DNA of 18,209 nt from DATLYF01 sp035575095 (GTDB lineage Bacteria; Pseudomonadota; Gammaproteobacteria; Competibacterales; Competibacteraceae), in assembly GCA_035575095.1 (NCBI GenBank), contig DATLYF010000068.1:1-18209 (forward strand), written 5' to 3'. The position numbers and the translations under genes are program-made. The notes beneath the pieces are model-generated. The model saw nothing but the letters and a program-made list of their open reading frames with translations, was not told the DNA's origin and did no database searches. Positions 8,919-16,493 of this stretch are shown in pieces (the first letter of the stretch is position 1; every line of letters begins with the position of its first letter).

Positions 8919-8947
8919 ACTATAGCCGACGCGTGTTACATCGATAA
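8919..8947 (-). promoter_or_regulatory. Probable promoter of the sbp-sbp-cysTWA operon
   Basis: On the minus strand a -10 like TATAGT (8919-8924) and a weak -35 like TTATCG (8942-8947) are separated by 17 bases. They are directly preceded by a very AT-rich stretch. A poor -35 with an AT-rich upstream region is what one expects for a CysB-activated sulfur-starvation promoter. CysB sites are too loosely conserved to call by eye. Confidence 0.5.
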
Positions 8948-8995
8948 ATAATAAAAAAATTAGAACATCAAAACTTTTTTGAATAATAAGTCATA
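8938..8995. promoter_or_regulatory. AT-rich spacer between hyf-like operon and sulfate operon
   Basis: These 58 bases are strongly AT-rich in an otherwise GC-rich window and contain several A and T runs. They follow directly on the hyfI-like stop and precede the sulfate promoter. No GC-rich terminator hairpin is seen here, so transcripts of the upstream operon may run on. The stretch may be the activator-binding region (CysB family) of the sulfate promoter. Confidence 0.4.
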
Positions 8996-9520
8996 TCAGT
9001 CGGATGTTGCGATGCCGATCGCCTCGAGGATGCCGCGCATCAGTTGCATCGGGGTGGGCGGACAGCCGCGGATCACCGCATCCACCGGAATCACCCGGCT
9101 GACTGCGCCACAGCTGGCGTAGGAGCAGCCAAACTCGCCGCCGTCGGCGCCGCAATCACCGACCGCGATCACCAGCTTGGGATCGGGCGTAGCGGCGTAG
9201 ACGCGCTTGAGGGCTTCCTCCATGTGGCGCGATACCGGGCCGGTGACCAGCAGCAGATCGGCGTGACGCGGCGAGGCGACGAAGTGCACGCCGAAGCGCT
9301 CGATGGCGTAGTAGGGATTGTTGAGCGCGTGGATCTCCAACTCGCAACCATTGCACGAGCCGGCATCGACCTGGCGGATCGCCAGGCTGCCCTGGAAGCG
9401 CTGGCCTATGGCGTCTTGCAATTGTTGACCTACCTGTTCGAGGACTGAGTCTTCCTCCCTGGGCAGGGGTTCCGTGACCACCCCGACGCTGAAGATCTTG
9501 TTGAGGATGTGCAGCACCAT
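8996..9520 (-). CDS. hyfI: Hydrogenase-4 small-subunit-like protein (NuoB/HyfI family)
   Basis: A 174-residue iron-sulfur subunit homologous to NuoB of complex I and HyfI/HycG of group 4 hydrogenases. It should carry the proximal (N2-like) 4Fe-4S cluster. The four expected ligands are present: C56 and C59 in GSCNGCELEI, C123 in GDCGADGG and C153 in GCPPTP. Two extra cysteines (C132, C137) lie between them. The CNGC form is the hydrogenase type rather than the adjacent CC pair of NuoB. The start is an ATG with a close GGAGGG site, 9 bases after the hyfG-like stop. It is the last gene of the six-gene operon. The cluster ligands are intact although the partner's metal site is lost. Confidence 0.9.
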   Translation of the reverse strand: MVLHILNKIFSVGVVTEPLPREEDSVLEQVGQQLQDAIGQRFQGSLAIRQVDAGSCNGCELEIHALNNPYYAIERFGVHFVASPRHADLLLVTGPVSRHMEEALKRVYAATPDPKLVIAVGDCGADGGEFGCSYASCGAVSRVIPVDAVIRGCPPTPMQLMRGILEAIGIATSD

Positions 9521-9529
9521 CGCCCTCCG

Positions 9530-11095
9530 CTACAGGTCGTGGCCGGAATAGGAACCGTTCACCGATTTGTTGCAGACCGGGAAATCGGGAACGATGTTGT
9601 CGTGGATCAAGAGTTCCAGCGCCGGCCAGTTGAGCCAGCTCGGGTCGCGCGGGAAATAGCGGGCGATGCGCCCCGTCGCGTCTAGGCGCACGTAGGCGAG
9701 CGTCTCGCCGCGCCAGCCTTCGACGATGCCCAATCCTTCGGCTGCTCGTGCCCGCCAGGGCGTCGCCAGTTCGCCGGCGGGCAGGCGCTCCAGCAGTTGC
9801 CCGAGCAGCGCGAGGCTTACCTGGATCTCTTCGGCGCGAACCTTGGCGCGCGCGGCGACATCGCCGGCGCGATAGCCAGGGATGCGAACCTCCAATTGAT
9901 CGTAGGGCGGATAGGGGCTGTCGCGGCGCACGTCGAAGGTGCAGCCGCTGGCCTTGCCGACGTAGCCGAGGCAACCGAGCCGGGCTGCCTGTTCGGGCGC
10001 CAGGCGGCCGGTGGTCATCAGCCGGTCTTCGAGCGAATCCGAGCGCTCCAGGATGGCGACGATTTCCGCCGCTTCCGCGGCCAATCGGGCGCAGCGCCGG
10101 CGCATCGCGACACAGGCTTCAGGCTCCAGGTCGCGGCGCACGCCGCCGGGCGCGAGCACCTCGCGCAGCAGCCGATGGCCGAAGGCGCGCTGGTTTTCGC
10201 GCAGCCAGTCTTCCCGCAGGCGGGTGAACTGGTATTGGGCGAAACTGAAGCCGACGTCGTTGCAGATCGCGCCAATATCACCGAGGTGGTTGGCAATGCG
10301 CTCGCGCTCGGCCAGCACCGCCCGCAGCGCGGCGGCCCGCGGCGGGATGGCGATCCCGGCGGCGCGCTCGAGCGCCATGCACGCGGCCCAGCCGTGAGCG
10401 ATCACCGAGTCGCCCGAGACCCGCTCGGCGAGGCGCAGCAAGCCTTCGGCATCGCGACCCTCGGCGATCTTCTCTATACCTTTGTGCACATAGCCCAGGC
10501 GCTCCTCCAGGTTCAGCACCTCTTCACCGACGGCCTGGAAGCGAAAGTGTCCTGGCTCGATGATGCCGGCGTGGATGGGGCCGACCGGGATCTCATGCAC
10601 CGCGGCGCCGCGGGCGCGGATGAAGGGATAGTCGTAGTCGCCGGGGGTCGGCTGCGGGGCTTGCCCTGCGGCCGGAAACGCCTTGCGCAAGGGGTGGCTG
10701 GTGGCCGGCCAGGCCTGATGCCGGGTCCAGCGGCGGGGATCGGGATGGCCCGCGAAGCGCAGACCGAACATATCCTGCGTATGCCGCTCGGGGCGGTCGG
10801 CGGCAGGATAATACGGCGCCTGGCTGGGCAGCGTGGGCGCCTGCGCCGGTACTTCGGTACGCAGTAGCGCATAGGTGCCGCGCCGTTCCAGCAGCGCGCT
10901 CAGACGCAGCTGTGCACCGAGGTCATCGCCCCACAGCGCCGACCAGCGCCAGCCCGTGGCGGCGGCGACCCGGGCGGCATCGCCCCAATCCGCGCTGGCG
11001 ATGGTCAGCACCTGGGCCGGGTTCAGGCAGGCATCATCGAGCGATGCCGATAATCCTTCGGTGGCGAGTGCCACCCTCAATTCGGCCAGACTCAC
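9530..11095 (-). CDS. hyfG: HyfG/HycE-like large subunit lacking the [NiFe] ligands
   Basis: A 521-residue fusion of a NuoC-like N-terminal domain (RPERHTQDMFGLRF near residues 101-114) and a NuoD/hydrogenase-like C-terminal domain starting around IPVGPIHAGIIEPGHFRF. The start is taken as GTG at 11095 because its GTGA overlaps the stop of the preceding gene and the earlier open frame lacks family character. In true hydrogenases the first metal motif is RVCGICxxAH; here it is RVSGDSVIAH, with serines at 227 and 230. The second motif (DPCxxC) is replaced by PDFPVCNKS near the C-terminus, with a single cysteine at 508. A [NiFe] site therefore cannot form as known. This matches the energy-converting-hydrogenase-related (Ehr) type of complex rather than an H2-producing enzyme. 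Confidence 0.9.
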   Translation of the reverse strand: MSLAELRVALATEGLSASLDDACLNPAQVLTIASADWGDAARVAAATGWRWSALWGDDLGAQLRLSALLERRGTYALLRTEVPAQAPTLPSQAPYYPAADRPERHTQDMFGLRFAGHPDPRRWTRHQAWPATSHPLRKAFPAAGQAPQPTPGDYDYPFIRARGAAVHEIPVGPIHAGIIEPGHFRFQAVGEEVLNLEERLGYVHKGIEKIAEGRDAEGLLRLAERVSGDSVIAHGWAACMALERAAGIAIPPRAAALRAVLAERERIANHLGDIGAICNDVGFSFAQYQFTRLREDWLRENQRAFGHRLLREVLAPGGVRRDLEPEACVAMRRRCARLAAEAAEIVAILERSDSLEDRLMTTGRLAPEQAARLGCLGYVGKASGCTFDVRRDSPYPPYDQLEVRIPGYRAGDVAARAKVRAEEIQVSLALLGQLLERLPAGELATPWRARAAEGLGIVEGWRGETLAYVRLDATGRIARYFPRDPSWLNWPALELLIHDNIVPDFPVCNKSVNGSYSGHDL

Positions 11096-12576
11096 AGCAG
11101 CCCCTTCCCCGCGATCAGTTGGGTGGCCTGGTCGAACCAGTGGCTGAGGAAGCCGGGGATGGCCAGGCCCAGCCACAGTACCAGCGCCAGATGCAAGGCG
11201 ACCGGCCACATGTTGGCGCTTACCGCCCGCTGGCCCTCGGGCGCGCTGCCGTACACCATCGGCTGCAGATGCCGCAGCAGTCCAGCCAGCGCGACCACCA
11301 TCCCGACCAGCAGCGGCAGCGTCAGCCAGGGCCAGCTCTGCATCGTCGCCGACAGCAGTAGGAATTCACTGGTGAATACGCCGAAGGGCGGAAAGCCGGC
11401 AATGACCGCGGTGCCGATTGCGAGCCCCCAGCCGACCGCGGGCTGGGTCTGGATCAGGCCGCGGATCTGCTCGATGGCCTGGGTGCGAGCGATCTGGCTG
11501 GCGTGACCGACGGTGATGAAGATCGCCGACTTGGTCAGCGAATGCACGGTCATGTGCAGCAGCGCGCCGAAGGTGGCCAGCGGTCCGCCGACGCCGAAGG
11601 CGAAGGTCATCAGGCCCATGTGCTCGATCGAGGAGTAGCTGAACAGGCGCTTGATGTCGCGCTGGCGGTGGATGTACAGGCTGGCGACCAGGAAGGAGAG
11701 CAGGCCGAAGCCCATCATCAGATACCCGGCCAACTGCGGAGGATGCCCGCCGGCGGCGGCGAGCGCGCCGTCGACCAGCATCTTCACCCGCACCAGCGCG
11801 TACAGCGCAACGTTCAAGAGCAGCCCCGAGAGCACCGCCGACATCGGCGTCGGACCCTCGGAATGGGCATCGGGCAGCCAGTTGTGCAGCGGCACCAGAC
11901 CGACCTTGGTGCCATAGCCGACCAACAGGAAGACGAAGGCGAGCGCCATTGTCACCGGATCGAGCTGGGCGGCGTGACGGTTCAGCACGCTCCACAGCAG
12001 ACCCAGCTCGGGATCAGGCAAGACCTTGGCGGCGGCGAAGTAGACCAGCACCGTGCCGAACAGCGCCTGGGCGATGCCGACGCCGCAGAGGATGAAGTAC
12101 TTCCAGGCGGCCTCGACCGACTGGGGGGTGCGATACAGGCTTACCAGCAGCACCGTAGCCAGGGTGGCGCCCTCCATCGCTACCCACAAGATGCCGAGGT
12201 TGTTGGTCGACTGGGCGAGCTGCATCGCCAGCAGAAAGCCCTGGAAGCTGGCGTGGTAGAGCCGCATGCGATGGGGTGTGACGCGGCCGTGGGCTTCCTC
12301 GTTGGCCATATACGGACCGGAGAAGATCGCCGTGGTCCAGCCCACTAGGGCAGTCAGGGCCAGCAGATAGACGCTGAAGGCATCGACGTAGAATTCGCTG
12401 CCATCGCCGCCGACCGGACCGCCCTCGAGCACGCTCCAGGCCAGCCACAGGCTGGCCAACAAGCCACCCAGGCAGGCGTAGGCATTGAGGTGACGGGCCC
12501 AGGGGCGGCCGCCGACGAAGGCGAGCGCAATGGCGGCGACCAGCGGGATCAGCAGGGTCAAGAACAGGGCTGCCAT
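11092..12576 (-). CDS. hyfF: HyfF-like antiporter-type membrane subunit
   Basis: A polytopic membrane protein of 494 residues in the NuoL/M/N-MrpD family, closest in style to HyfF. Key proton-path residues are visible: the glutamate in WVAMEGATLATVLL (E135) and the lysine in GYGTKVGLVPLHNWLPDAH (K224). Further on lie YSSIEHMGLMTFAFGVGG and HSLTKSAIFITVGHASQIA. Many hydrophobic segments run through the whole chain. The start is ATG at 12576, sharing one base with the previous stop. A GTG one codon earlier is an alternative. The 3' end overlaps hyfG by GTGA, implying translational coupling. It should take part in H+ or Na+ translocation. Confidence 0.9.
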   Translation of the reverse strand: MAALFLTLLIPLVAAIALAFVGGRPWARHLNAYACLGGLLASLWLAWSVLEGGPVGGDGSEFYVDAFSVYLLALTALVGWTTAIFSGPYMANEEAHGRVTPHRMRLYHASFQGFLLAMQLAQSTNNLGILWVAMEGATLATVLLVSLYRTPQSVEAAWKYFILCGVGIAQALFGTVLVYFAAAKVLPDPELGLLWSVLNRHAAQLDPVTMALAFVFLLVGYGTKVGLVPLHNWLPDAHSEGPTPMSAVLSGLLLNVALYALVRVKMLVDGALAAAGGHPPQLAGYLMMGFGLLSFLVASLYIHRQRDIKRLFSYSSIEHMGLMTFAFGVGGPLATFGALLHMTVHSLTKSAIFITVGHASQIARTQAIEQIRGLIQTQPAVGWGLAIGTAVIAGFPPFGVFTSEFLLLSATMQSWPWLTLPLLVGMVVALAGLLRHLQPMVYGSAPEGQRAVSANMWPVALHLALVLWLGLAIPGFLSHWFDQATQLIAGKGLL

Positions 12577-13250
12577 CACTCGGTCTCCGACAGGCGGTGG
12601 AGCTGGTCCACGTCCAGCGAATCGATGCTGTCGCGGATATGGAAGAAGAACACACCGAAGATCACTGCCGCGACCAGCACGTCGAAGGCGGCGCCGAGTT
12701 CGACGATCATTGGCATGCCATGGGTGGCCGCCACCGCGGCGAAGAACAGGCCATTCTCGATCGCCATGAAGCCCACCACCTGTGAGACCGCCTTGCCGCG
12801 GGTGATCAGCATCAGCATACCGAGCAGCACCTGGGCGAGGCTCACCGCGATCACGGGGCGGGTGCTCGACTGCGCGAGCTGCTCGATCGGCAGTGCGACG
12901 TGGTAGCTGAAGATCACCAGCGCCGTGCCCAGCAGCAGCACCGTGCCGGAGTGGACCAGCGTCTCTTGCTCGCGCAGCAGCTTGAAACGATGGATCAGTC
13001 GATACAGCAGCCAGGGGACGAACAGGGCCTTCAGCGCCAGCGTGATCAGCGCCGAGACATAGAGGTGCGGCGAGCGGGTAGCGTAGCCCACCAGCGCCGT
13101 GGTCAACGCGACCAGGGCACCCTGCCAGGCGAAGGTCTTGACGATGGCGAGCAGCCGGCTCTGCGCCAGCAGCGCGAAGGAGGTGAACAGGATCAGTGCC
13201 GCCAGCGCGACGATGGCCTGCTCCTGCAGGCTCAGACGAGCGAGGTCCAT
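12576..13250 (-). CDS. hyfE: HyfE-like membrane subunit (NuoK-related)
   Basis: A 224-residue membrane protein with about six or more hydrophobic segments. It resembles HyfE of hydrogenase-4, whose core is NuoK/MrpC-like. Recognisable stretches are KTFAWQGALVALTTALVGY, SALITLALKALFVPWLLYRL and GFMAIENGLFFAAVAATHG, with the buried glutamate (IEN) characteristic of NuoK-type subunits. The charged tail FHIRDSIDSLDVDQLHRLSE also fits HyfE. The start is ATG at 13250, overlapping the hyfC stop by one base (TGATG). A longer frame open upstream is only an antisense-rich extension through hyfC. Confidence 0.88.
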   Translation of the reverse strand: MDLARLSLQEQAIVALAALILFTSFALLAQSRLLAIVKTFAWQGALVALTTALVGYATRSPHLYVSALITLALKALFVPWLLYRLIHRFKLLREQETLVHSGTVLLLGTALVIFSYHVALPIEQLAQSSTRPVIAVSLAQVLLGMLMLITRGKAVSQVVGFMAIENGLFFAAVAATHGMPMIVELGAAFDVLVAAVIFGVFFFHIRDSIDSLDVDQLHRLSETE

Positions 13251-14206
13251 CAGGTTACCTCCAGCACGTTGTAGCTGAGCATGCCGAGCAGCGCCAGCAC
13301 TAGCGCCAGCGCCAGGAAGCCCGGCACCCGGAACAGGCGCATCTTGGCAACCACGGTCTCGGCGATGGCCAGCAGCATCCCCAATAACGCGAGCTTCAGC
13401 ACGACCGCGGCCATCCCCCGCAGCAGGCTGAGCGGAGCGATGTCTTCGGCGATCCCCCACGGAAAGAAGGTATTGGCGATCAGCACCGCGTAGAGCGTCA
13501 GCTTGAGCTGGGCGGCCCACTCGATCAGCGCGAGCTGGCGGGCGGTGTATTCGAGGACCATGGCCTCGTGGATCATCGTCAGCTCCAGGTGAGTGGCGGG
13601 ATTGTCCACCGGAATGCGGCCGGTCTCGGCGATCGCCACCAGCAGCAGGGCGAGCAGCGCGAACAGCAGCGACGGACGCAAGATCACCCCCTGGTGCAGC
13701 AAGGCCGTGACCACCGTCGACAGGTTGGTGCTGGAGGCCACCATTGCCAGCGTGAAGATCACCATCAGCAGCGCCGGCTCGGCCAGTGCGCCGACCAGCA
13801 TTTCCCGCGAAGCGCCCATGCCGCCGAAGGCCGTGCCTACATCCATGCCGGCCAGCGCTAGAAAGACGCGGGAGAAGGCGAAGAAGCCCACCAGCACGAT
13901 GGCATCGGCGGTCGCCGCGGTGGGCAGGTCGACCGCGAACAGCGGTACCACCGAAGCGGCCATCACCGTCACTGCAAAGACGATGTAAGGAGCCAGCCGG
14001 AACAGCGGTGAGGCCGTCTCGGCGAGCAGGACCTGCTTGCCGAACAGCTTGCGCAGATCGCGGTAGGGCTGCAGCCAGGGCGGTGGGCGGCGGTTTTGCA
14101 AGCGGCATTTGACGCGCTTGACGAGACTGGCGAACAGCGGGGCGAGCACGACGAAGGCCAGCGTCTGCAGCAGGGCCACCAACCAGTCGATCAGGATATC
14201 AACCAT
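13250..14206 (-). CDS. hyfC: HyfC-like membrane subunit (NuoH family)
   Basis: A 318-residue NuoH/HyfC homologue that anchors the hydrophilic arm to the membrane. The start MVDILIDWLVALLQTLAFVV overlaps the end of hyfB by 16 bases. Family signatures are LQPYRDLRKLFGKQ in the first cytoplasmic loop, MDVGTAFGGMGASREM, and the strongly conserved acidic loop AETGRIPVDNPATHLELT followed by IHEAMVLEY. This loop lies at the quinone/connection site of complex I relatives. Eight or so membrane segments are visible. All charged residues of the E/D-rich loop are kept, so coupling to the membrane arm looks intact. Confidence 0.92.
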   Translation of the reverse strand: MVDILIDWLVALLQTLAFVVLAPLFASLVKRVKCRLQNRRPPPWLQPYRDLRKLFGKQVLLAETASPLFRLAPYIVFAVTVMAASVVPLFAVDLPTAATADAIVLVGFFAFSRVFLALAGMDVGTAFGGMGASREMLVGALAEPALLMVIFTLAMVASSTNLSTVVTALLHQGVILRPSLLFALLALLLVAIAETGRIPVDNPATHLELTMIHEAMVLEYTARQLALIEWAAQLKLTLYAVLIANTFFPWGIAEDIAPLSLLRGMAAVVLKLALLGMLLAIAETVVAKMRLFRVPGFLALALVLALLGMLSYNVLEVT

Positions 14207-16212
14207 AGCAGCACCAGTACGGTCACGAAGGAATAGCCGAGGTAATGGCGCAGATGCCCGGTCTGCAGCCTGCCGACCTGCTGGGCGGCGCGCTGGATGG
14301 TGCGGGCGAGCGGCTGATATAGCCAGTTCCAGGTGATGTCGCCCAGTTGTGATTGGTAGCGGATTTCCCAGAAGGGGGGGCTCTCGAGCGGCGACTTTAC
14401 CAGCTCCTCCCGGATCTGCCAGGCCGGCCTGAATACGCGGCGAAACGGCTGGGAAAAGCTCTCGGCGGTGTATTGCATGCGCGGGCTCAGCGGGCCGAAG
14501 CCGCAGTCCCAGGCCGGACCGCGCCTGAGCGCGCCGACCTTGCCACGCGGGCGCAGCCAGAAGCGGATGAAGGCCCAGGTTCCGACCGCGGCGAGCACGC
14601 CGAGCACGACCAGCGGTGCGCTGTAGGAGGCAACCTCGGGGGCGATCGGCGTCAGCCACAGCCAGCCGAGCTGGGTGGCGCTAGGCAGGCGCGCGTCTAG
14701 CAGGACCGCGGGGATACGCTCCAGCAAGGCCACGGTGGGCGCGGCGAACACGCCGAGCAGCACGCAGGCCAGTGCCTGCAGACCCATCGCCAGCTTCATC
14801 CCCGTGCTCGCATCATGGGGGTGTCGGGCGTGGCGGGTGCGCGGCTGCCCGAGGAAGGCGATGCCGTAGACCTTGACGAAGCAGGCCGCCGCAACGGCGC
14901 CGGTCAGCGCCAGCATCGCCGCGGCGAGCGGGATCACGGCGCGCATGACTCCATTTTGCAGCACGGGAGCCTGGAGCGCGGTCTGGAAGATCAGCCATTC
15001 CGAGGCGAAGCCGTTCAGCGGCGGCAGCGCGCTGATCGCCAGGATGCCGATCAGGAACAGCAAGCCGGTCCAGGGCATGGGTTTGAGTAGACCGCCCATG
15101 CGCTCCAGATCGTGCTCGTGGGTATGCTGGATCACCGCGCCGGCGCCGAGGAACAGCAATCCCTTGAACAGTGAATGGTTGAGGCAATGGTAGAGGGCGG
15201 CGACCAGGCCCAGGATACCCAGCGCGGTGTGACCGGTGCCGATGAAGATCACCGCAAGCCCCAGGCCGATGAAGATGATGCCGATGTTCTCGGCCGAGCT
15301 GTAGGCGAGCAGTCGCTTCAAGTCGGTCTGCAGCAGGGCGTAGAGGATGCCGAACAAGGCACTGACGCTGCCGACCACCAGCAGCGCCACACCCCAACCC
15401 CAGTGCGGGGCGGGCAACAGATCGAAGACGACGCGGATAAAGCCGTATACCGCTACCTTGAGCATCACGCCCGACATCAGCGCCGAGATATGCGAGGGGG
15501 CTACCGGATGCGCCTCGGGCAGCCAGGCATGCAACGGTACCAAGCCCGCCTTCATGCCGAAACCGGCAAGCGCGAGCGCGAACGCAACGCTGGACCAGAT
15601 GAGGCCCGGATCGGCGGCGCGCATCGCCGCGAAGGTGAAGGCACCGCCGAAGGCAGCGAGCACGCCGAAGCCGAGCAGGATCGCCAGGCCGCTGATATGG
15701 GCCATCACCAGATAGAGAAAACCGGCCCGGCGGTTGGCGGCGTGCTGGTGCTGGTAGGTGACGAGGAAATAGCTCGCCAGCGACATCAGCTCCCAGGCCA
15801 CCATGAAGGCGAAGGCGTCGTCGGCCAGCACGACCAGCTCCATGCCGGCGATGAACAGCCCGGTGAAGATCTGCAATACCGCGAGCGGCTGCGGGCCGTG
15901 CCGATACTCCTCGATGTAGGCCGGCGCATAGAGCGAGATGGCCAGCGTGCCAAGACCGATGATCATTAGAAACAGGCCGGCCAGGGCATCCAGCCGTAGG
16001 TGCCAGGGCAGCCAGGGGAGGCCGAGCGAGAGCTGCAATGCGGCCGCCTCGGTGCTCAACAGGGCTTGTGCTGCGGCGATGATCGCAAGCAGCCCGCTGA
16101 TCCCCAGCAGTCCACAGCTCAACGCCCGGGAAGGCGCAGGCCAGCGATCCGCCGCCAAACCCGCGAGCGCTGCCACCAAGGCTGCCCACACTGCCAACAA
16201 TGCCGAGGACAC
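14191..16212 (-). CDS. hyfB: HyfB-like antiporter-type membrane subunit
   Basis: A 673-residue polytopic membrane protein, the HyfB/HycC type of NuoL/M relative, and first gene of the operon. Expected ion-path residues are E141 in MVAWELMSLASYF and K221 in GFGMKAGLVPLHAWLPEAH, followed by PSHISALMSGVMLKVAVYG and YSSAENIGIIFIGLGLA. The C-terminus after ~560 is a hydrophilic region (RRGPAWDCGFGPLSPRMQYT) ending in one membrane anchor, as in HyfB. The start is a GTG at 16212 with a GGGAGAGAG ribosome binding site 5 bases before it. An ATG 5 bases farther upstream is out of frame. Confidence 0.91.
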   Translation of the reverse strand: MSSALLAVWAALVAALAGLAADRWPAPSRALSCGLLGISGLLAIIAAAQALLSTEAAALQLSLGLPWLPWHLRLDALAGLFLMIIGLGTLAISLYAPAYIEEYRHGPQPLAVLQIFTGLFIAGMELVVLADDAFAFMVAWELMSLASYFLVTYQHQHAANRRAGFLYLVMAHISGLAILLGFGVLAAFGGAFTFAAMRAADPGLIWSSVAFALALAGFGMKAGLVPLHAWLPEAHPVAPSHISALMSGVMLKVAVYGFIRVVFDLLPAPHWGWGVALLVVGSVSALFGILYALLQTDLKRLLAYSSAENIGIIFIGLGLAVIFIGTGHTALGILGLVAALYHCLNHSLFKGLLFLGAGAVIQHTHEHDLERMGGLLKPMPWTGLLFLIGILAISALPPLNGFASEWLIFQTALQAPVLQNGVMRAVIPLAAAMLALTGAVAAACFVKVYGIAFLGQPRTRHARHPHDASTGMKLAMGLQALACVLLGVFAAPTVALLERIPAVLLDARLPSATQLGWLWLTPIAPEVASYSAPLVVLGVLAAVGTWAFIRFWLRPRGKVGALRRGPAWDCGFGPLSPRMQYTAESFSQPFRRVFRPAWQIREELVKSPLESPPFWEIRYQSQLGDITWNWLYQPLARTIQRAAQQVGRLQTGHLRHYLGYSFVTVLVLLWLIS

Positions 16213-16231
16213 CGCATCTCTCTCCCTTGAC

Positions 16232-16244
16232 GCGCCACTGGCGC
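16232..16244. promoter_or_regulatory. GCGCCAcTGGCGC palindrome in the hyf-like leader
   Basis: A 13-base perfect inverted repeat (arms GCGCCA and TGGCGC around one base) lies between the putative hyf promoter and the hyfB start. The one-base centre suits a protein-binding site better than an RNA hairpin, though a GCGC stem is possible. Function unknown. Confidence 0.35.
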
Positions 16245-16250
16245 ATGTTC

Positions 16251-16288
16251 GAGTGATAATATTAAATTACAATTAAATTATCATTCAA
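16251..16288. promoter_or_regulatory. Divergent control region: putative RHH operator and hyf promoter
   Basis: This AT-rich island lies between the divergent hyf-like operon and the ribbon-helix-helix gene. Ten-base arms at 16251-16260 (GAGTGATAAT) and 16277-16286 (ATTATCATTC) are inverted with one mismatch. Between and overlapping them, ATTAAATTA occurs twice (16261-16269, 16272-16280), one helical turn (11 bases) apart. Closely phased short repeats are typical operators for RHH proteins. On the minus strand, TTGAAT (16283-16288) and TAATAT (16259-16264), 18 bases apart, make a plausible hyf promoter that the repeats would cover. The regulator binding itself is inferred. Confidence 0.55.
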
Positions 16289-16295
16289 TGATCTG

Positions 16296-16493
16296 ATGAC
16301 CATGGAAAACCGCACAGCACGTCTGACCATCCTGATCGATCCGCGCAAGAAACAGATCTTCGAGGAAATCTGCGCGGCCCAGGACCTCACGCCCTCCCAG
16401 GTCGTGCGCAAGCTCATCCGGCAGTACATCATCGAGCATGCCGGCGACCGTGAACTGCCCGACTGGCTGACCGAGGGGACGGCACGCAAATGA
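16296..16493 (+). CDS. Ribbon-helix-helix (CopG/Arc-type) DNA-binding protein
   Basis: A 65-residue protein with the ribbon-helix-helix pattern. A short strand TARLTILID supplies alternate residues for DNA contact. It is followed by helix PRKKQIFEEICAAQ, the turn DLTPSQV and helix VRKLIRQYIIEHAG. Such proteins bind DNA as dimers and often repress their own promoter or act as antitoxins. The ATG at 16302 (MENRTARL) is an equally possible start, and neither has a clear ribosome binding site. The stop overlaps the start of the DUF1285 gene by ATGA. There is no toxin-like partner, so a regulator role is more likely than an antitoxin role. Confidence 0.8.
   Translation: MTMENRTARLTILIDPRKKQIFEEICAAQDLTPSQVVRKLIRQYIIEHAGDRELPDWLTEGTARK

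Noticed and set aside
6744..8951. Long plus-strand open frames of about 345 and 368 codons across both sbp genes
   Set aside because: They mirror the duplicated sbp genes, have no ribosome binding site and show no recognisable domain. The minus-strand proteins are unmistakable.
11096..11209. Upstream extension of the HyfG-like protein by 38 residues
   Set aside because: It lies within the hyfF-like gene and has no family similarity. The GTG at 11095 overlapping the upstream stop is the better start.
16296..16493. RHH protein as an antitoxin of a type II toxin-antitoxin pair with the DUF1285 gene as toxin
   Set aside because: DUF1285 is a larger conserved protein not known as a toxin, with no RelE, PIN or CcdB-like pattern. 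Regulation is the more cautious reading.
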